Shown: positions 13,217-21,119 of the stretch, in pieces | How positions within the stretch are numbered: the first letter of the stretch is position 1 | Layout of the letters: each line of letters starts with the position of its first letter | Source: CAWEBF01 sp963807235 | GTDB taxonomy: Bacteria; Acidobacteriota; Vicinamibacteria; Vicinamibacterales; UBA2999 | Reading direction: 5' to 3' | NCBI GenBank assembly: GCA_963807235.1 | Contig: CAWEBF010000035.1 | Location: forward strand, 62,001-126,000 | Length of the DNA: 64,000 nucleotides | The notes under the pieces: generated by a model | What the model saw: only the letters and a program-made list of their open reading frames with translations | Told to the model about the DNA's origin: nothing | Databases searched by the model: none | Translations under genes and position numbers: made by a program

Positions 13217-13750
13217 TCATGACAGGCGCGGGGCCGCCGCCCACAGATCGTGCATCCGCCGTGGCATGCGTCAGCCAGCTCCTCGTCGAGCTGGGCTTCC
13301 TGAATGACCTCGGAGCCCGGGATAGCTGCAGGAGTTCACGCACGTCCCACAGATCTTGGGCGCCGCCGGCATACAGCTTCAAGCAGGACGAGATCGACGG
13401 CGGTGACGACGCCTGGACCATCCATCAGCGGCTCGGCCCTTTCCACGGCACGGGCCTGCCAGGAAAGCTTTCCCACGATGACATCAACGGGACGTTCGCC
13501 GGGAGCGTCGAGGCGGACCACGCCGCCAAGCGGATCGTCCGCATCCGCATACCGGATGTCGACCGTCACCCCATCCTTAGCAGATCGCACTCCACAACTC
13601 CGCCTCGAGCACGCGGCGATCGGTGGTCAGGAGGTCGATATCGTAGGTGGAACGCGCGATGCCCCTGGCAGCCAGTGCCGCAGCACCGACAAGAGCGTGC
13701 GCCACCTGCTGCCCCGACAGCAGCCGGTGGACACGGTCGAGAAGGGTCAT
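13217..13750 (-). CDS. Nucleotidyltransferase-family protein (two frameshifts)
   Basis: The product starts MTLLDRVHRLLSGQQ and has the minimal nucleotidyltransferase motif: ALVGAAALAARG followed by RSTYDIDLLT, with the paired catalytic aspartates in DID. The middle part (VTVDIRYADADDPLGGVVRL, then VERAEPLMDG and KLYAGGAQDLWDVREL) is in another frame, with the shift near 13575. A third frame gives a plausible end, MHDLWAAAPRLS. Proteins of this kind (DUF6036 or AbiEii-like) often pair with a small upstream gene. Here the ATG overlaps that gene's stop as ATGA. It could be a toxin, an antitoxin or an RNA-modifying enzyme. The frameshifts may be assembly errors or decay. Confidence 0.55.
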
Positions 13751-13968
13751 CGAGACTCTGAAAACGCGGCAACCGAGGCGTTTCGGCCGCGCGAACGACT
13801 GGCGCGAAGGCGGGCCAGGGCCGAAGCCGGGTCGATGCGATTGAGCGTCGCAAAGCGGGCGAGGTCCTCATCCCCCAACGACAAGGCGAGCGCGATCCGT
13901 TGGGTCACGCTCAACCGCAGGACGTGCGCGCTGTTACGAACACGAAGTTCGTCTGCCACGGAGCGCAT
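13747..13968 (-). CDS. Small protein coupled to the nucleotidyltransferase
   Basis: This 73-residue, Arg- and Ala-rich, probably helical protein (MRSVADELRVRNSAHVLRLS) contains LALSLGDEDLARFA, and its tail is Ser/Arg-rich. Its stop overlaps the nucleotidyltransferase ATG, so the two are almost certainly co-translated. This arrangement is seen in toxin-antitoxin-like pairs where the first small gene is a partner of a nucleotidyltransferase. No DNA-binding motif is obvious. A perfect TATAAT sits 5 bases before the ATG. Confidence 0.6.
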   Translation of the reverse strand: MRSVADELRVRNSAHVLRLSVTQRIALALSLGDEDLARFATLNRIDPASALARLRASRSRGRNASVAAFSESR

Positions 13969-13973
13969 GGGGA

Positions 13974-13979
13974 ATTATA
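13974..13979 (-). promoter_or_regulatory. -10 box for a leaderless two-gene unit
   Basis: TATAAT on the minus strand ends 5 bases before ATG 13968, inside the 12-base gap after the aldolase stop. This is too close for a leader with a ribosome binding site. Confidence 0.45.
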
Positions 13980-13980
13980 A

Positions 13981-15067
13981 CTAAGCGATGGTAACGTCCT
14001 TCGACAGGTAGACGTCCTGGATGGCGTTCAGCAGGCCGACGCCTTCCTTCATCGGCCGCTGGAACGCCTTGCGGCCCGAAATGAGGCCCGTGCCGCCGGC
14101 GCGCTTGTTGATGACCGCGGTCTTCACCGCTTCCTTCAGGTCGCTCTCCCCCGCCGACGCGCCGCCGGAATTGATCAGGCCGGCGCGGCCCATGTAGCAG
14201 TTGGCCAGCTGGTAGCGCGTCAGGTCGATCGGGATTGTCGCTCGATCAGCTGCGAGTAGACCGCCTTGTGCGTCTTGCCGAAGTTGATCGCGTTGTAGCC
14301 GCCGTTGGTCTCGGGCAGCTTCTGCTTGATGATGTCGGCCTCGATCGTCACGCCGAGGTGGTTGGCCTGCCCCGTCAGGTCGCCGCCAGGTGGTAGTCGA
14401 CTTCCTTGGTCTTGAACGCGGGGTTGCGCAGGTAGCACCACAGCACGGTGAAGAGCCCCAGCTCGTGCGCCTGCTGGAACATCTCGGACACTTCGACGAT
14501 CTGCCGCTTCGACTCCTCCGACCCGAAGTAGACCGTGGCGCCGACGCCGACCGCGCCCATGTCGGACGCCTGCTTCACCGAGGCGAAGCGGATCTGGTCG
14601 TACGAGTTCGGGTAGGAGATGAACTCGTTGTGGTTGAACTTGAGGATGAACGGGATCTTGTGCGCGTACTTGCGCGCCACCGAGCCCAGCACGCCGAGCG
14701 TCGAGGCCACGGCATTGCACCCGCCTTCGATCGCCAGCTTCACGATGTTCTCGGAGTCGAAGTAGGCGGGGTTCGGCGCGAACGACGCGCCGGCGGAATG
14801 CTCGATGCCCTGATCGACCGGAAGAATCGACACATAGCCGGTGCCGCCAAGGCGGCCGTCGTCGAAGAGCGACTGCAGGCTGCGCATCAACGTCCGCGGC
14901 GACCGGTCGGACAGCGCGAAGACCCGGTCCACGAAGTCGGGCCCGGGCAGGTGCAGGCTGTCGCGCGGAATGGTCTTGCACTGATGCGCAAGGAGCGTGC
15001 GCTCTTCCCCAAGGATCGATTCGATGCGGTCGATTCCCGCGCCTGCCGCGCCGCCAGCTATAGCCAC
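13981..15067 (-). CDS. fbaB: Class I fructose-bisphosphate aldolase, DhnA/FbaB family (frameshifted)
   Basis: The roughly 360-residue product matches the DhnA-type class I aldolase family. Blocks include SILPVDQGIEHSAGASF, KIPFILKFNHNE, GAVGVGATVYFGSEES and ELGLFTVLWCYLRNPAFK, and the C-terminus is GGTGLISGRKAFQRP. The family cleaves fructose-1,6-bisphosphate in glycolysis or forms it in gluconeogenesis through a lysine Schiff base. Frame changes near 14390 and 14235 break it into three open pieces (the middle one contains LTGQANHLGVTIEADIIKQK). The GTG at 15067 follows a strong Shine-Dalgarno-like GAGGAGAGG, unlike many neighbours. Confidence 0.88.
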
Positions 15068-15115
15068 GTTGCCTCTCCTCGACGAACCATCCTACCAACT
15101 TGTACCCGCATCAGA

Positions 15116-16282
15116 CTATTTCGAAGGGAATTCGAAGTCTTCGGCCGGCGCGTCCCCGACGGCTCGCGCCACCAACTCCTCTATGGGCAGGTTCAGCTCC
15201 GCCGCCTCCACCTCCGTCAACTTCGCCCGGGTCATGGGGTTGCGGGGCGTGAACAGCGTGCAGCAGTCCTGGTCCGGGATGATCGAGATCGGGTAGGTGC
15301 CGAGCCGCTGCGCCTCCGCGGTGATCTCGTCCTTGTCCATCCCGATGAGCGGCCGCAGCAGGGGCAGGGTCGCCACGCTGCCCACGACCGCCAGGTTCTC
15401 GAGGGTCTGCGACGCCACCTGCCCCACCACATCGCCCGTGACGAGCGCCTGGCAATGCCGCAGACGGGCGATGCGCTCGGCGATCCGCAGCATCAGCCGG
15501 CGGTACACCACGACCCGCATCGGCCCCGGCACCGAGAGCACCACCTGCTGCTGAATCTCGCCGAAGGGCACCAGGTACAGGCGCGACCGGTGCTGCCACT
15601 TCGTGAGCAGCGTGACCAGCTCGCGCGCCTTTTCTTGAGAGGCGCGCGACAGGATCGGATAGCTGTGGAAGTGGACGAACGTCACGGTGCAGCCGCGCTT
15701 CATCATGCGGTGCGACGCGACGGGTGAGTCGATGCCGCCCGACAACAGGCACGCCACGCGCCCGGCGGTGCCCGTGGGCAAACCACCCGGCCCGCGATCC
15801 TTGCTGAAGAAGTAGAAGGCCTGATTGGTCAGCAGCTCGAGCCGGATGTCCAGCTCGGGCTCGTCCAGATCGACCGTCCAGCCCCTGGCTTCCTTGATGC
15901 GTCCGCCCACCTCGCGCTCGACCTGGGGCGACGTCAGGGGGTAGCGTTTGTCGGCGCGCCGGGCCGATACGCGAAACGTGCGGCACGACCGATCGCCAAG
16001 GTCTCGCAGGATGTTCTGGGCGATCGCATCGAGATCCAGCACGGACCGCCCGGCCAACGAGAAGTTGGCGACGCCGAACGTGTGGCGGACACGCTCCGAG
16101 ACGGCCTCCACCGGCGCGCTCGGCCCCAGCACGATCTCGATGCGGCCCATCAGCGCGCGAACCGAGGTGACGTCGAGGTCGGAGACGGCGTGGCGCAAGT
16201 GGCGAACCAGCCGGCCCAGGAACCAGGGTCGGTTCTTTCCCTTGAGGGCCAGCTCCTGATAGTGGACGACGATGGAGTTCAC
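15116..16282 (-). CDS. thiI: tRNA 4-thiouridine synthase ThiI (no rhodanese domain)
   Basis: The frame is intact at 388 residues. Residues about 1-60 form the N-terminal ferredoxin-like domain, followed by a THUMP domain to about 165. The PP-loop ATP pyrophosphatase motif SGGIDSP is at 181-187. A conserved Cys pair appears in DQDCCTLFTP. ThiI adenylates and thiolates U8 of tRNA and can supply sulfur for thiamine. The C-terminal rhodanese domain of the E. coli protein is absent, as in many bacteria, so persulfide transfer must use another carrier. It lies 3 bases downstream of hpnE. Confidence 0.92.
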   Translation of the reverse strand: MNSIVVHYQELALKGKNRPWFLGRLVRHLRHAVSDLDVTSVRALMGRIEIVLGPSAPVEAVSERVRHTFGVANFSLAGRSVLDLDAIAQNILRDLGDRSCRTFRVSARRADKRYPLTSPQVEREVGGRIKEARGWTVDLDEPELDIRLELLTNQAFYFFSKDRGPGGLPTGTAGRVACLLSGGIDSPVASHRMMKRGCTVTFVHFHSYPILSRASQEKARELVTLLTKWQHRSRLYLVPFGEIQQQVVLSVPGPMRVVVYRRLMLRIAERIARLRHCQALVTGDVVGQVASQTLENLAVVGSVATLPLLRPLIGMDKDEITAEAQRLGTYPISIIPDQDCCTLFTPRNPMTRAKLTEVEAAELNLPIEELVARAVGDAPAEDFEFPSK

Positions 16283-16285
16283 AGG

Positions 16286-17589
16286 CTACGAACGCCCTAG
16301 ATGCCGTGCGGCGGCGCGGGCAGCCGCATGGCCACTCGCCACCGCGCTTTCGATGGTAGCTGGCAGCCCTGTGGCGATCCAATCTCCCGCCAGGAAGAAC
16401 CCGGGCACGGCGGTTTCGGTGCGCGGACGGGGCGGCGACCCCGCGGCCACCGAGAAGGTGGCGCGGCGCTCTCGCACCACGAGACCATGCCGCAACACCG
16501 CCGTGCGCGCCTTCGGCATCACGTCGCGGACCGCCGCAAACGCGGACTCGACGAGCGCCTCGTTCGTTTCTTCCGGCATGCCGTCCGCGGCGCTGGCGAC
16601 CACGGACAGCTGGCCGGGCGATCCCCAGCCCCCGCCCACGTCGAACGCCCACTGCCAGCGCCGTCGGGGAAGCCCGAGAAGCGGGACGTCCATGACGCGC
16701 CGGTCGAGCCACAGGTGCACGGAGACGATCGGCGACGCCGGCGTGGCGGCCGCCGCCCGCCATGTCGGACGAAGCCCGGCCGGTGGATCGGGGCACAGCT
16801 TCTCGAGGGCGTGCCACTCCACGGCGGCGATTATGGCGCGCGCTTCCATCCGGTGCCCCTCGACTTCGACGGCTGCGCGATGATCGCCATCGAAAACCAG
16901 CCGGGCCAGTGCCTGCGTTCTCACCTGCCCCCCGTGCTCTTCGATGAACGCGCGCGCCGGGTGAGCGAACAGCTCGTCCAGCCCGACGCCCGGCAACGCC
17001 AGCGAGGCGCCCGCGCGCCCTCGAAGCATCCGGCCGACCACTTCCACGAAGGGTTCCGCGCCGGCCACGTCGATGGGCTGGTTCAACGCGGCAAGAGCCA
17101 GCGGCTCCCACAGAAGCTCGATCAGGCGAGGCGTCTGGCCATGCCGAACCAGCCAGCCTTCGACAGTTTCCGACGGACGCGGCGTCGTGCGAGCGGCCAG
17201 GCGCAGAGCGGATAGCCTGTCCGGCCAGCGAAGGGCCGGCCATCGCCACAGTCCAGCGAGCAGGTTCAGCGGCGCGGGAAGCGGGGGGCACGCCAGTCGC
17301 GACCAGTGCCCCGCACCGTCGACGCTGTCCAGGACAAGGCCTTTCTGGATCGCCACCCTGGAGCGGCGCCGATGCGGCGCAGGAAGGCGAACGTGTCGTC
17401 GTAGCAGCCCATCAAGACGTGCTGCCCGTTGTCGGCGCGGCTCCCCACGGCTGCGACCGGGTAGGTGGATGTGCGACCGCCCAGCTCGGGCCTGGCCTCG
17501 AGCAGCACCACCCGCTCGCCGTGTTCCGCCAGGCTGGCCGCCGCGCTCAGCCCTGCCACTCCGCCGCCGATCACGATCACGTCGGCCAT
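16286..17589 (-). CDS. hpnE: Hydroxysqualene dehydroxylase HpnE (one frameshift)
   Basis: This FAD-dependent amine-oxidase-like protein has about 434 residues, the usual length. The N-terminus MADVIVIGGGVAGLSAA has the GxGxxG dinucleotide motif, then RVVLLEARPELGGRTST. The C-terminal FAD segment is GFFLAGDWIATGLPATIESA. The shift lies near 17355. HpnE reduces hydroxysqualene to squalene, the third step after HpnD and HpnC. All three genes are adjacent here in the order C-D-E of transcription. ATG 17589 was chosen because it starts the Rossmann fold directly. Confidence 0.9.
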
Positions 17590-17636
17590 GCCGGCCACGT
17601 CGGCGCCGAAAACGGCCGCCCTTTCTTGCAATGTCG

Positions 17637-18506
17637 CTACCTGCGCCGGAACAGCCGGAGGGGTGAAAACAGGCTCGCCACCCACAGGCGCAGCGCCATC
17701 AGCGCGCGGCGCCATCGCGGCACGCGAATCACGCGCGAGAACACGTCGTACCTGGCCCGCTCGATCCGGCGGAGGATGCCAAGGTAGATCGCGCCCATGA
17801 TTTCTGCCGCCACCAGGCTCCCCCGGTCGACCCGCGGCAGATGCTCGTTGGCGAGCCGGTAGTAATCCCGGGCGCGACGGCACTGATAGCGGAGCAACTG
17901 CCGGATCCGCGGCGTGACCACGGCGCGCGAGAGATCGGCCTCGCTCACCTGGAACCACTGCATGTCGTCCAGCGGCAGATACACCCGGCCCTTCTTCAAG
18001 TCCACCGACACGTCCCGGATGATGTTCGTCAGCTGCAGAGCAACCCCCAGGTTGACGGCGTAATCCCGCGCAGCCGAGTGGCGGTAGCCGAAGATCTCCA
18101 CGCAGATGAGGCCAACCGAGGACGCGACCCGGTGACGGTACTGCAGCAGCGTTTCGAAGTTGGGATAGCGGTGATACGAGAGGTCCATCTCCACGCCGTC
18201 GATCAGGGCCTCGAACTGGAGCCGCGGCAGGTTGAATCGCCGGACGAACGGCTGCAGCGCCTGACCTTGAGGCGTCGTCGGGGTTCCCTCGAACACCTCC
18301 TTCACCTCGGCCCGCCAGCCCGCCAGCGACGTGGCGGCGAGCGCGCGCGCCTCCGCGGACAGCGACCCCCGATGCGACTCGGGCGCCACTTCGTCCACCG
18401 CGTCGTCCACGGCCCGGCAGAAGTCCCACACCGCGATGATGGCGCGGCGCTTGGCTACCGGAAGCACGAGGAAGGAATAGTAGAAGCTGGTGTCGCGCTT
18501 GCTCAT
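17637..18506 (-). CDS. hpnD: Presqualene diphosphate synthase HpnD
   Basis: This intact 289-residue protein belongs to the squalene/phytoene synthase fold. It has the first Asp-rich motif DFCRAVDDAVDE and the second NIIRDVSVDLKKGRVYLP. It condenses two farnesyl diphosphates to presqualene diphosphate. The starting sequence MSKRDTSFYYSFLVLPVAKR is typical of HpnD. Its ATG overlaps the hpnC stop as ATGA, indicating coupled translation. The Arg-rich C-terminus (SPLRLFRRR) may contact the membrane. Confidence 0.92.
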   Translation of the reverse strand: MSKRDTSFYYSFLVLPVAKRRAIIAVWDFCRAVDDAVDEVAPESHRGSLSAEARALAATSLAGWRAEVKEVFEGTPTTPQGQALQPFVRRFNLPRLQFEALIDGVEMDLSYHRYPNFETLLQYRHRVASSVGLICVEIFGYRHSAARDYAVNLGVALQLTNIIRDVSVDLKKGRVYLPLDDMQWFQVSEADLSRAVVTPRIRQLLRYQCRRARDYYRLANEHLPRVDRGSLVAAEIMGAIYLGILRRIERARYDVFSRVIRVPRWRRALMALRLWVASLFSPLRLFRRR

Positions 18507-19393
18507 CGCGGCACCCAGGTGACCACCCGCCAGGTCAGCCATCCGAGATCCAGCGGCCCGAGACTCGGCCGGCGCGCCAGGACATCGAAATCCACACGCT
18601 CGATGCGGTCCAGGATACGCGTGCCGCCCAGCCATGTCGCCCGAAGCTCGAATCGCAGCCGGCCCGGCAGGCCGTCGCACAGCGGGCGCCCCACTTCGTA
18701 CAACGTGCGGGTCCGCTCGACCGCCGCCGCCAGCGCGAGCCGCCACGGCCGGGACGTGCTCGCCGCCCTCAGGTCGGCCTCGTCCGCCGCGCAGGCCGCG
18801 GCCTGCTCCCGCGGCACGTACACGCGCCCGCGCTCGAAATCTGGTTTCACGTCCTGCCAGAAATTGGTCAGCTGCAGGGCGGTGCAGATCGCATCCGACC
18901 ACGAGTCCAGCTTCGCGTCTTCGTATCCGGCGATGCGCAGCACGAGCCGGCCGACGGGATTGGCGGAACGGCGGCTGTAGTCCAGCAAGTCATCCCACGT
19001 GGCGTAGCGGCAGACGCCCACGTCCTGCCGGAACGCACTCAACAGATCCTCGAAGAGGCGCAGCGGCAGGCGCTTCTCCCGAATGGTTGCGCCGAGCGCA
19101 TGGAAAATCTGCGGCGTGCCAGCGGGCTCCCCCGGACGCGGCCCGGGACCCGGCTGTTGCCCGCCTTCCGCGGAGCGCAGCCTCGACAGCCATCCGTCCA
19201 GCAGGTCGTAACGCTGGTCCCGCCCCAGCTCGCCCTCGTCCGCAAAGTCGTCCGCGGCGCGGGCGAACGCGTAGACGGCCGCGACGTGGCGGCGCAGGGG
19301 CCGCGGGAGCAGCAAGGAAGCCACCGGAAAGTTCTCGTAGTGCGCCTTGGCGATCTGCTCGCAGGAGGCGTACGCCTCGTCGAGTTCGCTCAC
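18503..19393 (-). CDS. hpnC: Hydroxysqualene synthase HpnC
   Basis: This intact protein of about 296 residues is related to HpnD. The Asp-rich motifs are AFARAADDFADE and QDVKPDFERGRVYVP. It converts presqualene diphosphate to hydroxysqualene. The start is a GTG overlapping the TGA of the cobalamin adenosyltransferase gene as GTGA (a second GTG lies one codon upstream). Its stop overlaps hpnD. Squalene made here would feed hopanoid or other triterpenoid synthesis, but no squalene-hopene cyclase lies in the window. Confidence 0.9.
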   Translation of the reverse strand: MSELDEAYASCEQIAKAHYENFPVASLLLPRPLRRHVAAVYAFARAADDFADEGELGRDQRYDLLDGWLSRLRSAEGGQQPGPGPRPGEPAGTPQIFHALGATIREKRLPLRLFEDLLSAFRQDVGVCRYATWDDLLDYSRRSANPVGRLVLRIAGYEDAKLDSWSDAICTALQLTNFWQDVKPDFERGRVYVPREQAAACAADEADLRAASTSRPWRLALAAAVERTRTLYEVGRPLCDGLPGRLRFELRATWLGGTRILDRIERVDFDVLARRPSLGPLDLGWLTWRVVTWVPR

Positions 19394-19929
19394 CACTCGG
19401 TCTCGGGAACACCCCGCCGATGATTCGAGGCCCTGGCCATGACGAACAGTAGATCCGACAGCCGGTTGAGATACCTGACCACGATGGGCTCGGCGGCGCT
19501 GCCGCCCAATCCCACCACCCGCCGCTCGGCGCGCCGGCAGACGGCGCGAGCGACGTGCAGCCAGGCACCCGCCTCCCCGCCGCCAGGGAGGATGAATCGG
19601 CGCAGCGATGGCAGTTCCGTCTCCAGTTGGTCGATCCACTGCTCTAAACGTTCGACGTCGGATTCTCGAACACCGGCCTTGGTCACACGCTCGGCTATCT
19701 TGACCGAGGGGTCCGCCAGCGTGGCGCCCACGGCAAAGAGCTGCTGCTGGATGGAGGCCAGTGCGTCCCGCAAGTCGGCATCCGGGCAGACGCCTCGCGC
19801 CGCCCCCAGGCACGCGTTCAGCTCGTCCACCTCCCCGTAGGCATCTACACGATGGTCGGCCTTCGACACGCGCGACCCGTCGAAAAACGACGTCTCGCCC
19901 GCATCGCCGGTCTTTGTGTAGATCTTCAC
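19390..19929 (-). CDS. ATP:cob(I)alamin adenosyltransferase, PduO type
   Basis: The 179-residue protein starts at GTG 19929 (VKIYTKTGDAGETSFFDG), where KTGDxG is the ATP-binding signature of PduO-type enzymes. Later landmarks are VDAYGEVDELNA and the C-terminal block VVRYLNRLSDLLFVMAR. It forms adenosylcobalamin from ATP and cob(I)alamin. A longer frame from 19974 exists but would run across the divergent mutY start. TATAAT sits 7 bases before the GTG, suggesting a leaderless transcript that continues into hpnC-hpnD-hpnE. Confidence 0.92.
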   Translation of the reverse strand: MKIYTKTGDAGETSFFDGSRVSKADHRVDAYGEVDELNACLGAARGVCPDADLRDALASIQQQLFAVGATLADPSVKIAERVTKAGVRESDVERLEQWIDQLETELPSLRRFILPGGGEAGAWLHVARAVCRRAERRVVGLGGSAAEPIVVRYLNRLSDLLFVMARASNHRRGVPETEW

Positions 19930-19936
19930 GCGTGGA

Positions 19937-19942
19937 ATTATA
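19937..19942. promoter_or_regulatory. Shared divergent -10 box between cobalamin adenosyltransferase and mutY
   Basis: ATTATA on plus and TATAAT on minus occupy the same six bases. The minus start codon is 7 bases away and the plus ATG (19950) 7 bases away, so a single symmetrical box could fire two leaderless divergent transcripts. Confidence 0.5.
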
Positions 19943-19949
19943 GGTGCGG

Positions 19950-20630
19950 ATGCGAGAGGCTCCCCTACCGTCATCGGCCGAGCGGCGGCGCTTTCGGACG
20001 AGGCTCCTCGGCTGGTACCGGCTCAACGGACGGGACCTGCCGTGGCGCAACACCACCGATCCTTACCACGTGCTCGTGTCGGAGGTCATGCTCCAGCAGA
20101 CACAGGTCGAGCGTGTGCTGCCCAAGTATCACGAGTGGCTGGTCAAGTACCCGTCGCTCGAGGCCCTGGCGGCGGCGGACGAAGCCGACGTCAGCGCCAC
20201 CTGGCGGCCGCTTGGCTACAACATCCGGCCGAAGCGTCTTCACTCGATCGCTCGGGAGTCGATGACCAGCTACGGCGGTCAGCTGCCATCGGATGCCGAG
20301 ACGCTGCTCTCCTTCAAGGGCATCGGGGCGTACACGGCAGGAGCCATCCGCAGCTTCGCATTCGGCCAGCGCGCGCCAATCCTCGACACCAACGTGGCGC
20401 GTGTGCTCTTTCGCGTGTTCATCGCGAAGGGCGACCCGAAGGCGCACGCGATGAAGCGGCGGCTGTGGCAGCACTCGGAGGCGGTGCTCCCGTTCAGGCA
20501 CTTCTACGACTTCAACCAGGCGCTCATGGATCTCGGGGCCACGGTGTGCGTTGCGCGAAGCCAGAAGTGCGGCGTCTGCCCGATGCGCCGCTTCTGCCGA
20601 TCGTCTCAAGCCAAGCGGAAGAAGACGTGA
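19950..20630 (+). CDS. mutY: A/G-specific adenine glycosylase MutY, catalytic and FeS part only
   Basis: The HhH-GPD glycosylase has DPYHVLVSEVMLQQTQV (catalytic Glu), GIGAYTAGAI (helix-hairpin-helix) and the catalytic Asp in PILDTNVARV. The 4Fe-4S cluster motif is C-x6-C-x2-C-x5-C (CVARSQKCGVCPMRRFC). It removes adenine opposite 8-oxoguanine. At about 226 residues it lacks the usual C-terminal MutT-like domain, and a MutT-like gene starts at its stop codon. A GTG at 19944 is an alternative start; ATG 19950 fits the -10 spacing better. Confidence 0.9.
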   Translation: MREAPLPSSAERRRFRTRLLGWYRLNGRDLPWRNTTDPYHVLVSEVMLQQTQVERVLPKYHEWLVKYPSLEALAAADEADVSATWRPLGYNIRPKRLHSIARESMTSYGGQLPSDAETLLSFKGIGAYTAGAIRSFAFGQRAPILDTNVARVLFRVFIAKGDPKAHAMKRRLWQHSEAVLPFRHFYDFNQALMDLGATVCVARSQKCGVCPMRRFCRSSQAKRKKT

Positions 20631-21010
20631 CCTCGGTGGACGTCGTGGCGGCCGTCGTCGACGACGGTCACAGGTACCTCGTGACGCAGCGTCAAGCCGG
20701 CGTCCACCTGGCGGGGCTGTGGGAGTTTCCTGGCGGCAAGGTGCGCGACGCGGAATCCCACGAACAGGCGCTTCGCCGCGAGATGCTCGAGGAGCTGGGA
20801 GTGGATGTCGAGGTGGACGGCCTGGTGCTGTCGACGTCGCACGAGTATTCCGACCGCACGGTGTCACTGCACTTCTACCGGTGCAGGCTGCTTGGCCTTC
20901 CCACGCCGCAGCTCGGACAGCGGATGCAGTGGGTGACGCGCGCGGAACTGGGTGCGCTGGACTTTCCGCCGGCGGACGCGGATCTCATCGCGCTGCTGTC
21001 AGATTCGTAA
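20627..21010 (+). CDS. MutT-like Nudix hydrolase overlapping mutY
   Basis: This 127-residue protein has a perfect Nudix box (GGKVRDAESHEQAL, then RREMLEELGVD) after GLWEFPGG, typical of 8-oxo-dGTP diphosphatases. The GTG start overlaps the mutY TGA as GTGA. It may be a genuine separate MutT acting in the same oxidised-guanine pathway as MutY. Alternatively it is the C-terminal domain of a full-length MutY split by a one-base indel, since the two lengths add up to a normal MutY. The intact catalytic box favours an active hydrolase, because MutY C-domains are usually degenerate. Confidence 0.85.
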   Translation: MTSVDVVAAVVDDGHRYLVTQRQAGVHLAGLWEFPGGKVRDAESHEQALRREMLEELGVDVEVDGLVLSTSHEYSDRTVSLHFYRCRLLGLPTPQLGQRMQWVTRAELGALDFPPADADLIALLSDS

Positions 21011-21117
21011 TGGGGTCGGGCGTCCTATTTTGTGGAATTGGGGTCGGGCCTAATTGGGAGCAATTACCCATCAATTAGGCCCGACCCCAATTCCACAAAA
21101 TAGGACGCCCGACCCCA
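21011..21117. repeat. Long perfect palindromic repeat, 46-base arms (REP-like), copy 1
   Basis: Bases 21011-21056 and 21072-21117 are perfect reverse complements around a 15-base loop. Each arm contains GGGGTCGGGC twice, 29 bases apart. It lies between the convergent mutT-like and ygfZ genes and ends 2 bases before the ygfZ stop. A second copy is at 48777-48877 and a decayed single arm at 49784-49826. Confidence 0.9.
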
Positions 21118-21119
21118 TT

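Noticed and set aside
15111..17291. 726-codon minus-strand frame overlapping thiI and hpnE
   Set aside because: Out-of-frame shadow; both real genes lie in other frames with intact motifs.
21011..21117. Insertion sequence ends or an attachment site
   Set aside because: No transposase or integrase open frame lies between or beside the arms and no target duplication was seen; a REP-like element fits better.
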